A DNA stretch of 64,000 nt from Halomonas stenophila (GCF_014192275.1 NZ_JACHXR010000009.1:1-64000), one strand, 5' to 3'; positions 6,930-17,625 are shown, counted from the first letter of the stretch. The notes: a model not told the origin generated them from the sequence alone. A program made the numbers and translations.

Positions 6930-7022
6930 GACATGCCAATGATTAGACACTTCCCACTTTTTTATTGACAGGAACGCGCAACACGTTCATTCGGTTTATA
7001 CCGCATGCCCTTAGCAGCCCAA
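6930..7022 (-). promoter_or_regulatory. Upstream boundary of the cassette array with possible promoter
   Basis: On the minus strand TTGGGC (7017-7022), a 16-base spacer and TATAAA (6995-7000) could drive the array. The segment ends GTGTCTAATCATTGG, a variant of the CTAATACCTGTTGG end found at the gene-less cassettes. No attI and no intI are recognisable here. Promoter strength is unknown. Confidence 0.3.
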
Positions 7023-7130
7023 CCCTTTGAAATCAAGAAAAGAAATCAAGCATAGCTCAGCAGTTTAACACCGATCACCGCGCCTGCTGCATAGCACGGA
7101 TCGAGGTGTCCGCTTAATCTGCAACGACAC

Positions 7131-8474
7131 TCAAGATGTTCGTTCGTCTTGATGAATGAGGCGGCCTGTTTTCACCCGATTTCGGCCATGTTCTTTCGCT
7201 TTATACAACGCCAAGTCGGCCCTTTTCAGCAAGGTTTCGGGCGTGTCGCTATTGCCGGCCGAGGTGGCAACCCCCAGACTAATGGTCACCTGCGCCGTCC
7301 GCTCTCCGTCAATATGGAAGATTCTCGCCTCAACAGCGTTCCTCACCCGTTCGGCCACCTGGCGCGCGGCTTCCGCGTCACATTCCGGCAGTATTATTAC
7401 AAATTCTTCACCACCAAACCGACAGGCCTTGTCCGCTTCGCGCAGGTTTTCCGATAGTGTCTGGCCGACAGAACGTATCGCTTCGTCCCCCGCCTGGTGG
7501 CCATAGCTGTCATTGAAGGTCTTGAAATGATCGATGTCACCGATTATCAAGCTGACGGATTTGCCGTATCGCTCCGCTCGCCGAACTTCCTCGCCCAGCA
7601 GGCGATCAAACTCTCGTCGATTGTACAAACCGGTCAGGCCATCGGTGATCGCCATGCGCTCCAGAGTGTCTTCCTGTTCACGAATTTGCTTCATCATCTG
7701 GTTGAAGGCATCGGCCACATTGGCCAGTTCACGGGGGATGTGAACCTCGACCTGATGTTCGCGGTCCCCGTCAGAGAACCGCATGGAGCCGGAGGCCAAC
7801 TGATCCATGCTGCTAACAAGTGAACGGTTGATCACAACGACGCCCAGGAGCGAACAAATGATCGAGATAACCAACCCAGCCCCCGCCAAGTACTCCGAGA
7901 GAGTCAGGCTGGCCAATGCCTGCTGGTGCGTTTTCTCGTTCCTGATGCGTACGATGTCATGCACTGTTCCAAGTTGATGGGCTAGGCGATTAATAAGCAA
8001 TTCAAATTCTTCGATATCCTCGCCAACGATGGCATTGACGCGAATGGATTCGCCCGACAGGATTGTGTTTGAAAGAGTCACCAGCTCACGCCATTCGTCT
8101 TGAGCCTCATTGATATTGGATATATCGAACTCCTGATCCTCCATTGCGACGCTAAGCTTTTCAAGATTATCGTCAATCTGATGGACCTGCTGCTGGTATG
8201 CGATCTTATGCCGATCCTCGCCATCAATCGCGAAATCGACCACTGATTCCGATACATCCCAAAGAGACATCTGGATACTCTGCACCGGTTGCAGAATATG
8301 GCGCTGTTTCGAGGCGACCTCGACCAGAGGTTGGATGATCGTCCCATGATAGAGAAAGTAACCCGTCAACGCGAAAGTAAAAATCGGAGCAAGGCTCATC
8401 AGCATGCCTGTCGCCAGCCAGAACCTCAGCGATCGACGCCGCCAGAATGCCGGTATCTTATCTATTGTACTCAT
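7131..8474 (-). CDS. Membrane diguanylate cyclase (sensor-HAMP-GGDEF)
   Basis: A 447-aa inner-membrane protein that should make cyclic-di-GMP from GTP. A first membrane helix lies at about 17-39, followed by a mostly helical periplasmic domain (about 40-190). A second helix (about 195-215, YLAGAGLVISIICSLLGVVVI) leads to a HAMP-like region (RELANVADAFNQMMKQIREQE) and a GGDEF domain starting ITDGLTGLYNRREFD. The active loop reads GGEEF (CRFGGEEFVIILPE), a functional variant, with the metal Asp in IIGDIDHFK. No EAL domain is present. It starts at ATG 8474 behind GGAGAAAG. It flanks the cassette array and has core-like composition. Confidence 0.95.
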   Translation of the reverse strand: MSTIDKIPAFWRRRSLRFWLATGMLMSLAPIFTFALTGYFLYHGTIIQPLVEVASKQRHILQPVQSIQMSLWDVSESVVDFAIDGEDRHKIAYQQQVHQIDDNLEKLSVAMEDQEFDISNINEAQDEWRELVTLSNTILSGESIRVNAIVGEDIEEFELLINRLAHQLGTVHDIVRIRNEKTHQQALASLTLSEYLAGAGLVISIICSLLGVVVINRSLVSSMDQLASGSMRFSDGDREHQVEVHIPRELANVADAFNQMMKQIREQEDTLERMAITDGLTGLYNRREFDRLLGEEVRRAERYGKSVSLIIGDIDHFKTFNDSYGHQAGDEAIRSVGQTLSENLREADKACRFGGEEFVIILPECDAEAARQVAERVRNAVEARIFHIDGERTAQVTISLGVATSAGNSDTPETLLKRADLALYKAKEHGRNRVKTGRLIHQDERTS

Positions 8475-9111
8475 GCTTTCTCCGCTGGGCTTATTCAGGC
8501 TATAGATGTTTGTTGTGAGGCAGGGCTCGATCCAAGAGCATAAAGCGGACTCTCTTCAGTGCCTTATGACCTATTAACCACCCTGAATAAGTTGTAGATA
8601 CTGTAGATGACAGTCAGGCAGCGCCCCTGTCCGACTGATTGGTTACCCATCACCGACCCTTCCAGGAAGTCGGGAACACAATTGCCAGTTGGGCCCCCTG
8701 TCAGCCCCCTGCCGGACATCGGCCACGCTACCGCCGGATGTTGCGACAGAGGCAACATCCGCCAGGCAGTGAGCAGCCAGTCGTCAGGGCACCGGGCGAT
8801 GGCCGTCCTGCACTAATCAAGACTATAAAGAGAACTTCGGCAAGGATAGGCGTCGCTTGAGAAAATCTCGGGGAGGAGGCGCTGGATGCAACGGGGCCGG
8901 GAGGGTCAGGACATGGCCACGTCGTCGTGCGCCCTGGTTGGCCGGGCCTGTGCCGCTGCGCGGCGTTCGTCGAAGCGTCGACCCGCCGGCAGGGCCGAAC
9001 TCCTGCGAAGGGCTGTGTGGTGGCGCCGCGGGTCGTGTCGACCTCACGGGGTGCAGTGTAGCCATGAGAGCTACGTCCAACGGCCTTTCACGGCGATCGG
9101 CGGAGCGCTCG
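8475..9111. other. Long non-coding interval with one perfect stem-loop
   Basis: No ORF here has credible codon use or a start site. A perfect 10-bp inverted repeat (CGGATGTTGC at 8735-8744 and GCAACATCCG at 8752-8761, loop of 7) is the only clear structure. It has no T-run, so it could be an operator or RNA hairpin. The rest is unexplained. Confidence 0.5.
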
Positions 9112-9142
9112 AAAAAAAGCCCGGTGCAGGAGCTGCACCGGG
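9112..9142 (-). terminator. Strong terminator after the small lipoprotein gene
   Basis: On the minus strand, GCCCGGTGCAG, a 3-base loop and CTGCACCGGGC form an 11-bp stem followed by seven T residues. This is a textbook intrinsic terminator. Confidence 0.95.
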
Positions 9143-9174
9143 CCGGGTGTGGCGTGAGGGATCGGGGCCGATCC

Positions 9175-9444
9175 TCAGTTGCAGGGCACCACGTTGCGCT
9201 GGGTGTTGAGGGCCCAGAGCTTCTGGCCGTCCGGGGTCTTGCCCTCTTCGCGCCAGGTCTCGGTGACCTTGACGCAGTAGGAGCCGAGGCTCTCGGTGGT
9301 GACCTGGGGGTCGGCCGGGCGCTCGTTGCCGATGCGCATGATGTCCGGGTTCTCGCTGGTGTAGTTCGGGGCGATGGCGCCACCGGCGCAACCGGTCATC
9401 AGGGTGGCGAGGCCGAGGATGGGCAGGAAACGGCGAAATGCCAT
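9175..9444 (-). CDS. Small putative lipoprotein
   Basis: An 89-aa protein with an N-terminal export signal MAFRRFLPILGLATLMTGCAG; TGCAG is a lipobox-like site with Cys19 as the lipidated residue. The remainder (NPDIMRIGNERPADPQ, then SYCVKVTETWREEGKTPDG) matches no family I know; Cys54 and the penultimate Cys could form a disulfide. ATG 9444 is set by a perfect GGAGGT six bases upstream; the longer ORF is not supported. It is monocistronic, with its own terminator, and divergent from metG. Confidence 0.85.
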   Translation of the reverse strand: MAFRRFLPILGLATLMTGCAGGAIAPNYTSENPDIMRIGNERPADPQVTTESLGSYCVKVTETWREEGKTPDGQKLWALNTQRNVVPCN

Positions 9445-9723
9445 GGGGATTACCTCCGATGAGAACATGGGTCCGACGAAGGTGACTCGCGAAGCGTGAG
9501 AGAGCCGGGCGCCGACGTCAATCCCATCGACGCGCCCCCGACGGATCAGGACTCTACCGTAATCGCACACTGTTCGACAAGTCTCCCGCGCGGGCGGGTG
9601 CAGTCGAGGGCGAAGATGCTACAATCGGGGCCTGATTTCACGGACTTCCCATGGCGGCCTCGACTTCGCCCAGGCGTCGAGTCGGCCGCCGTGATCCACG
9701 TTTACGGGAACCTCTGAGCCACC

Positions 9724-11760
9724 ATGTCGAATACCGCCCCGCGCAAGATCCTGGTCACCAGCGCCCTGCCCTATGCCAACGGCGCCATCCACCTGGGCCA
9801 CCTGCTGGAATACATCCAGACCGACATCTGGGTGCGCTTCCAGAAGAGTCGCGGCCAGGACTGCCACTACGTCTGCGCCGACGACGCCCACGGCACCGCC
9901 ATCATGCTGCGCGCCGAGCAGGAGGGCATCACCTCCGAGGCACTGATCGACCGGGTCTCCCGGGAGCACCAGGAGGACTTCGCACGCTTCGGGGTGGCCT
10001 TCGACAACTATCACTCGACCCACTCCGAGGAAAACCGCCACTTCAGCGAGCTGATCTATACCCGGCTGCGCGACAGGGGCCACATCGCCACCCGCGACAT
10101 CGAGCAGATGTTCGACCCGGTGAAGGGCCTGTTCCTGGCCGACCGCTTCATCAAGGGCACCTGCCCGAAGTGCCACAGCGACGACCAGTACGGCGACAAC
10201 TGCGAGGCCTGTGGCGCCACCTACACCCCGGCGGAGCTGATCGACCCCGTCTCGGCGATCTCCGGCGCCACGCCCGAGGTCAGGAGCTCCACCCACTACT
10301 TCTTCAAGCTGCCGGACTTCGCCCGCTTCCTGCAGGGCTGGATCAACGACGACCATGTCCAGCCGCAGATCCGCAACAAGCTGATGGAGTGGTTCGAGTC
10401 CGGCTTCAACGAGTGGGACATCTCCCGCGACGCCCCCTACTTCGGCTTCGAGATCCCCGATGCCCCGGGCAAGTACTTCTACGTCTGGCTGGACGCGCCG
10501 ATCGGCTACCTGGCCAGCTTCCAGAACCTCTGCGACCGTGAGGGCATCGACTTCGACGCCTACTGGCGCGAGGGCTCCGACGCCGAGGTCTATCACTTCA
10601 TCGGCAAGGACATCGTCTACTTCCACGCCCTGTTCTGGCCGGCCATGCTGCACGGCGCCGGGCTGCGCACCCCCACGGCGGTGAACTGCCACGGCTTCGT
10701 CACCGTCAACGGCGCCAAGATGTCCAAGTCGCGTGGCACCTTCATCAAGGCCGCCACCTATGCCGATCATCTCAACCCCGAGTACCTGCGCTACTACTTC
10801 GCCGCCAAGCTGACCGCCGGGGTCGACGACCTCGACCTCAACCTCGAGGACTTCGCCCAGCGCGTCAACTCGGACCTGGTCGGCAAGGTGGTCAACATCG
10901 CCAGCCGCTGCGCCGGCTTCGTCAAGAAGCTCGGCGGCGGCCGCCTGTCCGGCCACTGCGCCGCACCCCAGTTGGTCGCCCACTTCATCGCCGCCGGCGA
11001 CGAGATCGCCGAGCACTACGAGGCGCGCGAGTTCGGCCGCGCCATGCGCAAGGTCATGGAGCTGGCCGACGAGGCCAACACCTACATCGCCGAGGCCGAA
11101 CCCTGGGTGCTGGCCAAGCAGGGCGGCCGCGACCAGGAGGTGCTCGACATCTGCTCGGTGGGCATCAACCTGTTCCGCCAGCTGATGGTCTACCTGGCCC
11201 CGGTGGTGCCGGCCATGGCCGAGGGCGCCCGGCGTTTCATGCAGCTCGAGAGCCTCGACTGGGACAGCCGCCAGGAACTCCTGGTGGATCACGAGGTCGC
11301 CAAGTTCAAGCCGCTGATGACCCGCGTCGAGACTGATCGCATCGATGCCATGATCGAGGCATCGAAGGAGGACCTGGTGGAAGAACAGAAACTCAAGGAC
11401 ACCCCCAAGGGCCCGCTGGCCGACACGCCGATCGCCCCGGAGATCGGCTTCGAGGACTTCGCCAGGGTCGACCTGCGCATCGCCCGCATCGCCAAGGCGG
11501 AGTACGTCGAGGGCGCCGACAAGCTGCTCCGGCTGACCCTCGACCTGGGCGGCGAGACCCGCAACGTCTTCGCCGGCATCCGCAAGGCCTACGCCCCCGA
11601 GGCCCTGGAGGGCCGCCTCACCGTGATGGTCGCCAACCTGGCGCCGCGCAAGATGCGCTTCGGCGTCTCCGAGGGCATGGTGCTGGCGGCCGGCGACGAC
11701 GAGGGCATCTACCTGCTGGAGCCCCACTCCGGCGCCCAGCCGGGCCAGCGCGTGAGCTGA
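9724..11760 (+). CDS. metG: Methionyl-tRNA synthetase
   Basis: A 678-aa class I aminoacyl-tRNA synthetase that charges tRNA-Met. The HIGH-type motif is in [12 protein letters not shown] (about residues 16-27). The zinc knuckle is CPKC and CEAC (Cys147, 150, 160, 163), and KMSKS begins at Lys332 (AKMSKSRG). The C-terminus carries the EMAP/Arc1-like tRNA-binding domain ([18 protein letters not shown], then [15 protein letters not shown]), as in full-length dimeric bacterial MetRS. Length is typical for gammaproteobacteria. It is a core gene. Confidence 0.98.
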   Translation: MSNTAPRKILVTSALPYANGAIHLGHLLEYIQTDIWVRFQKSRGQDCHYVCADDAHGTAIMLRAEQEGITSEALIDRVSREHQEDFARFGVAFDNYHSTHSEENRHFSELIYTRLRDRGHIATRDIEQMFDPVKGLFLADRFIKGTCPKCHSDDQYGDNCEACGATYTPAELIDPVSAISGATPEVRSSTHYFFKLPDFARFLQGWINDDHVQPQIRNKLMEWFESGFNEWDISRDAPYFGFEIPDAPGKYFYVWLDAPIGYLASFQNLCDREGIDFDAYWREGSDAEVYHFIGKDIVYFHALFWPAMLHGAGLRTPTAVNCHGFVTVNGAKMSKSRGTFIKAATYADHLNPEYLRYYFAAKLTAGVDDLDLNLEDFAQRVNSDLVGKVVNIASRCAGFVKKLGGGRLSGHCAAPQLVAHFIAAGDEIAEHYEAREFGRAMRKVMELADEANTYIAEAEPWVLAKQGGRDQEVLDICSVGINLFRQLMVYLAPVVPAMAEGARRFMQLESLDWDSRQELLVDHEVAKFKPLMTRVETDRIDAMIEASKEDLVEEQKLKDTPKGPLADTPIAPEIGFEDFARVDLRIARIAKAEYVEGADKLLRLTLDLGGETRNVFAGIRKAYAPEALEGRLTVMVANLAPRKMRFGVSEGMVLAAGDDEGIYLLEPHSGAQPGQRVS

Positions 11761-11884
11761 ACCCGCCGCCCCGCAGCCGGGGGCCTCATGCCCCCGGCCC
11801 GCGCGTTGGCAGGCCCGACTTGTCCCGGGGCCGGCGGGCCTTCACCCTGGCGCACAGGTCTCGCGACAAGGACAGGCGCCCGCC

Positions 11885-13465
11885 ATGGCTTCGATGCCCC
11901 CCCGATTTTCCTCGCTGCGCAATCGCTTCCTGGCCGCCCTGGCCCTGGTGGTGGGCGTCGCCGCCCTGATATTGGCGTTGATCGCCCGCTACCAGATCGC
12001 CCCCATCCTGCTGGAGGACGAGAGCCGCTATGCCAGCGGCGAGCTCGACCGCATCGAGCGTGCCCTGGGCAACGAGCGCAATCACCTGCAGAGCCTGGTC
12101 GAGGACTGGGCCTGGTGGGATGACACCTACGCCTTCGTCGGCGGTACGCGGCCCGAATACGTCGACAGCAATCTCTATGCCGGCGCCCTCGAGACCCTCG
12201 GCGTGCAGCTCATGGCCTTCTTCGCTCCCGACGGTGCGCCCTATTGGACCGCCGGCTTCGACCGGCAAGGCGCCTTCTGGTCCTGCGCCGGCCACCCCGA
12301 GGCCTGCGAGGGCAGCCGCGAACTCACCGACCAGCTCGGTTCGCGCATCGGGCAGGGACTCGACGAGGGAACCCACAGCTGGCTGTGGGCCGGCGACGCC
12401 CCGGCGCTGATCGCCCTGACGCCCATCCTGAAGAGCCAGGAGGACGCCCCCGCCAACGGCTGGCTGGCGATGGTGATGCCGCTGTCGGAGGCCCTGGTCG
12501 CCCAGCTCCGCGAGACCACCGGCATCGAGCTGACGCTACGCGGCCAGACGGTCGAGGGCGCCATGGCCGACGATCGCCTGGAACGGCTCTCCCCGACCCG
12601 CATGCGGGTCACCCGTGACCTCGCCGCCCTGCCGGCCGGGCAGGCACTGCGCCTCGAAGCCACCCTGCCGCGCCAACGCTACCAGGCGAGCCTGGAGACC
12701 TTCCGCTTCGCGCTGGTCTGGACCGCGGGTGTCCTCGCCGTGACCCTGATCGTGGTGCTGCTGTTGCTGGAGCGCATGATCCTGCGTCCCTTGCGGGACT
12801 TCGCCCGCTTCACCCAGCAGCTCGGGCGGCATGCCCATGACCAGCAGACGCCCGAGTCCCTGATCGGGCGCCGGGACGAGATCGGCATCCTGGCCCGCGC
12901 CTTCCAGCATCTCCGACAATGCCAGCGTCACCAGCACGACCTGCTGCTCGAGCTGTCCCAGCATGACGCCCTGACCGGCCTCGCCAACCGCCGGCTCCTC
13001 GACGAGCACCTGGGCGAGGTCCTGGCGCGGGCGGCGCAGGGCGAGCATGGCGTGACCCTGATGCTGGTCGATATCGATCACTTCAAGGCCTACAACGACC
13101 ACTTCGGCCACCCCGCCGGTGATGCCTGCCTGAGGAAGGTCGCCGAGACCATGCGCCAGCACTTCAGCCGACCGGGGCAGCTGGTGGCCCGCACCGGCGG
13201 CGAGGAGTTCACGGTGGTGCTGCCCGGGGCACCGCCGGAGGCCGGGCCGCGCATGGCGGAGAGCCTGCGCGCCGCCATCGAACGACTCGCCATCCCCCAC
13301 CATCCCTATCCGCGGGTCACCATCAGTGTCGGCGTCAGCCATGTCGAGGCCGGACAGGCACGCGCCGCCGAGTCGCTGATCGAGAGTGCCGACGCCGCCC
13401 TGTATGCCGCCAAGCGAACGGGGCGCAACCGGGTCCAGGTCGAGACGGCCCTGAACCGGGTGTAA
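11885..13465 (+). CDS. Membrane diguanylate cyclase with CHASE4-like sensor
   Basis: A 526-aa protein with a first membrane helix (about 10-36), a periplasmic domain, and a second helix (about 273-297, TAGVLAVTLIVVLLLLE). A HAMP-like linker and a C-terminal GGDEF domain (LTGLANRRLLDEHLG ... RTGGEEFTVVLPG) complete it. The periplasmic part has the CHASE4 look: SLVEDWAWWDDTYAFV near 60-75 and conserved aromatic residues. The active loop GGEEF predicts cyclic-di-GMP synthesis; the ligand is unknown. It stands alone between metG and rsxA. Confidence 0.93.
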   Translation: MASMPPRFSSLRNRFLAALALVVGVAALILALIARYQIAPILLEDESRYASGELDRIERALGNERNHLQSLVEDWAWWDDTYAFVGGTRPEYVDSNLYAGALETLGVQLMAFFAPDGAPYWTAGFDRQGAFWSCAGHPEACEGSRELTDQLGSRIGQGLDEGTHSWLWAGDAPALIALTPILKSQEDAPANGWLAMVMPLSEALVAQLRETTGIELTLRGQTVEGAMADDRLERLSPTRMRVTRDLAALPAGQALRLEATLPRQRYQASLETFRFALVWTAGVLAVTLIVVLLLLERMILRPLRDFARFTQQLGRHAHDQQTPESLIGRRDEIGILARAFQHLRQCQRHQHDLLLELSQHDALTGLANRRLLDEHLGEVLARAAQGEHGVTLMLVDIDHFKAYNDHFGHPAGDACLRKVAETMRQHFSRPGQLVARTGGEEFTVVLPGAPPEAGPRMAESLRAAIERLAIPHHPYPRVTISVGVSHVEAGQARAAESLIESADAALYAAKRTGRNRVQVETALNRV

Positions 13466-13623
13466 TGCCACCCCTTGTGTTCATCACGCCGCCAGGCGGG
13501 CGGGGCGCCAGCGGGCTCAAGGCGAGCTGACCTGGCCCGCCGGCAGGGCCAGCCCCTATAATGGGCGCCTCACCGCCCCGACGCTTGCGCCGGGATGCCC
13601 CGTTTCGACTCGCTTGGCAGGCA

Positions 13624-14205
13624 ATGACCGATTTCTTCCTGATCCTGGTCGGCACCGCACTGGTCAACAACTTCGTGCTGGTGCAGTTCCTCGGCCTCTG
13701 CCCCTTCATGGGCGTCTCCAGCAAGCTGGAGTCGGCCATGGGCATGTCGCTGGCCACCACCTTCGTGCTGACGCTGTCCTCGGTGGCCAGCCACCTGGTC
13801 TATCACCTGCTGCTGGCGCCCTTGGGCCTCGAGTACCTGCGCACCATCGCCTTCATCCTGGTGATCGCCGTGGTGGTGCAGTTCACCGAGCTGGTGGTGC
13901 GCAAGACCAGTCCCCTGCTGCACCAGGTGCTGGGCATCTTCCTGCCGCTGATCACCACCAACTGCGCCGTGCTCGGCGTGGCCCTGCTGACCCTCAACCG
14001 TGGCTCCGATTTTCTCGAGGCCGCCCTCTACGGCTTCGGCGCCGCCGTGGGCTTCTCGCTGGTGCTGGTGCTGTTCGCCGCCATGCGCGAACGCCTGGCC
14101 ACCGCCGACGTGCCGGCCCCCTTCCGCGGCGCGGCCATCGCCATGGTCACCGCCAGCCTGATGTCGCTGGCCTTCATGGGCTTCTCCGGGCTGGTGCGGC
14201 TATGA
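13624..14205 (+). CDS. rsxA: Rnf/Rsx electron transport complex subunit A
   Basis: A 193-aa integral membrane subunit of the ion-translocating NADH:ferredoxin oxidoreductase. It has six hydrophobic segments and the conserved [18 protein letters not shown] and [16 protein letters not shown] segments, whose cysteines hold the intramembrane Fe-S site together with RsxE. ATG 13624 ([10 protein letters not shown]) is the family start. It opens a six-gene operon with short or overlapping junctions. Confidence 0.97.
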   Translation: MTDFFLILVGTALVNNFVLVQFLGLCPFMGVSSKLESAMGMSLATTFVLTLSSVASHLVYHLLLAPLGLEYLRTIAFILVIAVVVQFTELVVRKTSPLLHQVLGIFLPLITTNCAVLGVALLTLNRGSDFLEAALYGFGAAVGFSLVLVLFAAMRERLATADVPAPFRGAAIAMVTASLMSLAFMGFSGLVRL

Positions 14206-14217
14206 GGGGAGGCGGCG

Positions 14218-14859
14218 ATGCTTGAGACCCTGCTCGATGCCGACCTGGTCGTCGCCGTGCTGGCCCTGGTGGGCCTGGCCGGGGGCTTCGGCGCCCTGCT
14301 CGGCTTCGCCGGCGAGCGCTTCCGCGTCGAGGGCAACCCGGTGGTGGAGAACATCGACGCCCTGCTGCCCCAGACCCAGTGCGGCCAGTGCGGCTACCCG
14401 GGCTGCCGCCCCTATGCCGAGGCCATCGGCGAGGGCGAGGAGATCAACAAGTGCCCGCCCGGGGGCGAGGCCACCATCGCCGCCCTGGCCGACCTGCTGG
14501 GCCGCGAGGTCAAGCCCCTGGACGGCGAGGCCGAGACCACCCCCCGGGTGGCCTTCATCCGCGAGGAGGAGTGCATCGGCTGCACCAAGTGCATCCAGGC
14601 CTGCCCGGTGGATGCCATCCTGGGCGCGGCCAGGCACATGCACACGGTGATCGCCGACGAGTGCACCGGCTGCGACCTGTGCCTGGAGCCCTGCCCGGTC
14701 GACTGCATCGACATGCTGCCCCGGGACGCGGGACACGACGCCGCGCCGCCCCTGCCCGCCGGCCCCGGCCATCGTCCCGTGCTGCCCACGCCGGCCTGGG
14801 GGGCGGCGCTGATCGCCAGCGACCGCCCATCGCCGCCCGAGGAGGCCCGGCATGGCTGA
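14218..14859 (+). CDS. rsxB: Rnf/Rsx complex subunit B, Fe-S protein
   Basis: A 213-aa subunit with an N-terminal membrane anchor. The 4Fe-4S motif is CGQCGYPGC (Cys55, 58, 63 with Cys79), and two ferredoxin-type clusters follow ([12 protein letters not shown] and [12 protein letters not shown]). It passes electrons between NADH-side and ferredoxin-side subunits. It starts 12 bases after rsxA and overlaps rsxC by 8 bases. The C-terminal tail is proline/alanine-rich and of no known function. Confidence 0.97.
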   Translation: MLETLLDADLVVAVLALVGLAGGFGALLGFAGERFRVEGNPVVENIDALLPQTQCGQCGYPGCRPYAEAIGEGEEINKCPPGGEATIAALADLLGREVKPLDGEAETTPRVAFIREEECIGCTKCIQACPVDAILGAARHMHTVIADECTGCDLCLEPCPVDCIDMLPRDAGHDAAPPLPAGPGHRPVLPTPAWGAALIASDRPSPPEEARHG

Positions 14860-16561
14860 GCGACTCGACTTCCCGGGCGGCATCATGCCGCCGACCCGCA
14901 AGGCCACTTCCACCCGCGCGCCGCTGCGCACGGCCCCCCTGCCTCACCGGGTCATCCTGCCGCTGGACCAGCATGCCGGCGCCCCCGCCGAGCCCTGCGT
15001 CGAGCTCGGCCAGCGCGTGCGCACCGGCGAGCGCATCGCCCAGGCGAGCGGCCTGATCTCCGCCGCGCTGCATGCCAGCATCACCGGCCGGGTCGTGGCC
15101 ATCGAGGAGCATGTCCTGCCCGTCGCCGACGGCCGGCGGGGCCCGTGCATCGTCATCGAGGGCGAGGGCGAGGACGACTGGCTGACCCTGCCGCCCCTGG
15201 ACTGGCGCCAGGCGCCGGAGGCGACGCTGCTCGAGCGCCTCGACGCCGCCGGCGTGGTGGGCCTCGGCGGCGCCGCCTTCCCGACCCAGGTCAAGGCGCG
15301 CATCCGCGAGCTGCATGCCATCGACACCCTGGTGGTCAATGCGGCGGAGTGCGAACCCTATATCTCCGCGGACGACCTGACCCTGCGCCACTTCGCCGCC
15401 GATGTGCTGGAGGGCGCCCGCCTGATGGCCCGCCTGGCCGGCGCCGAGCGCATCCTGGTGGGCATCGAGGACGACAAGCCCGAGGCGCTCCAGGCCCTGG
15501 AGGCCGCCCGCGAGGCCAGCCTGGCGGAGGCCGTGCCGGTGGAGATCCGCTCCATCGCCACCCGCTATCCGAGCGGCGGCGAGCGCCAGCTGATCAAGCG
15601 CCTGCTCGGCCGCGAGGTGCCGAGCGGCGGCCTGCCGGCGGATGTCGGCACCCACTGCCACAACCCCGGCACCCTGCGCGCGGCGCTGGCCGCCGTGCGC
15701 GACGGCGTGCCGCTGGTCGAGCGGGTGGTGACCCTCACCGGCGAGGCCCTGGCCCGGCCCGGCAACGTCGTCGCCCGGCTCGGCACGCCCATCGGCGAGC
15801 TGCTGCACTTCGCCGGGCTCGACCCCCGGGCCCTGCATCGCCTGGTGATGGGCGGCCCCATGATGGGCGAGGCCCTGGGCGAGCTCGCCTCGCCGGTGGT
15901 CAAGGCCACCAACTGCCTGATCGCCGCCACCAGAGAGGAACTGCCCGACCCACCGCCGGAGCAGCCGTGCATCCGCTGCGGCGCCTGCGAGGAGGTCTGT
16001 CCGGCCAGCCTGCTGCCCCAGCAGCTCTACTGGTTCGCCAGGGGCCGCGAGCACGACAAGGCCGAGCGCTTCCACCTGTTCGACTGCATCGAGTGCGGGG
16101 CCTGCAGCTACGTGTGCCCCAGCCATATCCCCCTGGTGCAATACTTCCGCGCCGGCAAGGACGCCATCCGCGCCCGGCGCCGCGAGGCCGCCCGAGCCGA
16201 TCACGCCCGGCATCGCTTCGAGTTCCGCGAGGCCCGCCTGGCCCGTGAACAGGCGGAGAAGGAGGCCCGCCGGGCCGCCCGCAAGCGCGCCGCCGCCCCG
16301 GCCGCCCGGCGGCCCGCCGGCGGCGAGGCCCCGAGCACGGCGCCGGCCGCCGACCTGCGCGGACTGCGCATCGCCCACAGCGCCGCCACGGCGGCGGAGC
16401 GCAAGGCCGAGAAGGCCCTGGCCCGCGCCGCCGAGAGCGGCGAGGCGGATCCAGCGACCCTCGATGACCTGGAGACCCAGTTGGCCACCGCCCGCGAGAA
16501 CCGCCAGGCCGCCGAGGCCCGCCTGCAGGCCGCCCGTGATGCCGAGGAGAAGCCCGCATGA
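14852..16561 (+). CDS. rsxC: Rnf/Rsx complex subunit C
   Basis: A 569-aa peripheral subunit binding FMN and NADH, with a glycine-rich [15 protein letters not shown] segment and [19 protein letters not shown]. Two ferredoxin-like motifs are present ([24 protein letters not shown]). The last ~120 residues are Ala/Arg/Glu-rich and likely coiled coil, as in long gammaproteobacterial RnfC proteins; their length varies widely. The reading frame overlaps rsxB and, by 4 bases, rsxD. Confidence 0.97.
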   Translation: MAERLDFPGGIMPPTRKATSTRAPLRTAPLPHRVILPLDQHAGAPAEPCVELGQRVRTGERIAQASGLISAALHASITGRVVAIEEHVLPVADGRRGPCIVIEGEGEDDWLTLPPLDWRQAPEATLLERLDAAGVVGLGGAAFPTQVKARIRELHAIDTLVVNAAECEPYISADDLTLRHFAADVLEGARLMARLAGAERILVGIEDDKPEALQALEAAREASLAEAVPVEIRSIATRYPSGGERQLIKRLLGREVPSGGLPADVGTHCHNPGTLRAALAAVRDGVPLVERVVTLTGEALARPGNVVARLGTPIGELLHFAGLDPRALHRLVMGGPMMGEALGELASPVVKATNCLIAATREELPDPPPEQPCIRCGACEEVCPASLLPQQLYWFARGREHDKAERFHLFDCIECGACSYVCPSHIPLVQYFRAGKDAIRARRREAARADHARHRFEFREARLAREQAEKEARRAARKRAAAPAARRPAGGEAPSTAPAADLRGLRIAHSAATAAERKAEKALARAAESGEADPATLDDLETQLATARENRQAAEARLQAARDAEEKPA

Positions 16562-17625
16562 GCCTGATGCACGCCGACCAGACGGCCCCGCGTCGCCCGG
16601 CCTCCACCGCCGGGGTGATGGGCTGGCTGCTGCTCGCCACCCTGCCCGGCATCGCCGCGATGACCTGGCACTTCGGCTGGGGGGTGCTCACCAACCTGGG
16701 CTTCGCCGCCGTGGCCGGCATCGGCCTGGAGGCGGCGATGCTGCGCCTGCGCGGCCGCCCGGTCGCCGCGACCCTCGGCGACAACAGCGCCCTGGTCACC
16801 GCCGTGCTGCTCGGCGTCGCGCTGCCCCCGGGCAGCGCCTGGTGGCTGATCCTGATCGGCATGGTGGCCGCCATCGTGGTCGCCAAGCAGCTCTATGGCG
16901 GCCTGGGCCACAACCTGTTCAACCCGGCCATGGTCGGCTATGCGCTGCTGCTGGTGTCCTTCCCCGGGCCGATGAGCCTGTGGCCCGCCCCCGACGGCCT
17001 GGTCGGCCCCGAGGCCCGCAGCCTGGGCGAGACGCTGCGCCAGTTCGCCGGCCTGACCTCCCTCGAGACCCTCGATGCGCTGAGCGGGGCGACCCCGCTG
17101 GATGCCTTCAAGCACAAGCCCGAGGCGCTGATGGCCGGCGAGTTCTGGGCCGGCTCGCCGCTCCCCGAGGGGGCCCTGGCCGCCTGGCGCCAGGTGGCCC
17201 TGGCCTGGCTCGCCGGGGGCGCCCTGCTGCTCTACAAGCGGGTGATCGGCTGGCAGATCCCCGTCGCCATGCTCGGCACCCTGACCCTGATGGCCACGCT
17301 GCTCTACGCCGGCGATCCCAGCCACCAGGGCTCGCCGCTCTTCCACCTGCTCGGCGGGGCCGCCATCTTCGGCGCCTTCTTCATCGCCACCGACCCGGTC
17401 AGCGCCGCCACCAGCCGGCGCGGCAAGCTGCTCTACGGGGCCGGCATCGGCGCGCTGGCGATGGTCATCCGCGCCGCCGGCGCCTACCCGGATGCCGTGG
17501 CCTTCGCCGTGCTGCTGATGAACTTCGCCGCGCCCTTCATCGACTACTACAGCGAGCCCCGGGTCTATGGCCACCCCGCCGCCCCCCGGGGCATCCGCGC
17601 CGACGCCGGCGAGGAGGAACGATGA
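16558..17625 (+). CDS. rsxD: Rnf/Rsx complex subunit D
   Basis: A 355-aa membrane subunit with eight or more hydrophobic segments. The flavinylation motif SGATPLDAFK is intact, so Thr179 should carry covalent FMN. GHNLFNPAMVGYALLL and FFIATDPVSAAT are conserved family blocks. It overlaps rsxC by 4 bases and rsxG by 4 bases, indicating translational coupling. Confidence 0.97.
   Translation: MSLMHADQTAPRRPASTAGVMGWLLLATLPGIAAMTWHFGWGVLTNLGFAAVAGIGLEAAMLRLRGRPVAATLGDNSALVTAVLLGVALPPGSAWWLILIGMVAAIVVAKQLYGGLGHNLFNPAMVGYALLLVSFPGPMSLWPAPDGLVGPEARSLGETLRQFAGLTSLETLDALSGATPLDAFKHKPEALMAGEFWAGSPLPEGALAAWRQVALAWLAGGALLLYKRVIGWQIPVAMLGTLTLMATLLYAGDPSHQGSPLFHLLGGAAIFGAFFIATDPVSAATSRRGKLLYGAGIGALAMVIRAAGAYPDAVAFAVLLMNFAAPFIDYYSEPRVYGHPAAPRGIRADAGEEER

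Noticed and set aside
8823-9462. Several ORFs of 100-200 codons around the lipoprotein gene
   Set aside because: They are Arg/Gly/Ala-rich GC artefacts, run through the strong terminator at 9112, and overlap the supported lipoprotein gene.
9619-11727. A 702-codon minus-strand ORF
   Set aside because: It is the reverse-frame shadow of metG, whose motifs and length are unmistakable; its Val/Gly/Leu/Asp/His-rich composition is typical of antisense GC-rich frames.
14555-16378. A 607-codon minus-strand ORF
   Set aside because: It is antisense to rsxB-rsxC and has no start signal or domain.
16245-17621. A 670-codon version of RsxG
   Set aside because: The upstream part is an open but non-coding frame within rsxC/rsxD; RsxG begins at 17622 with its normal membrane helix.
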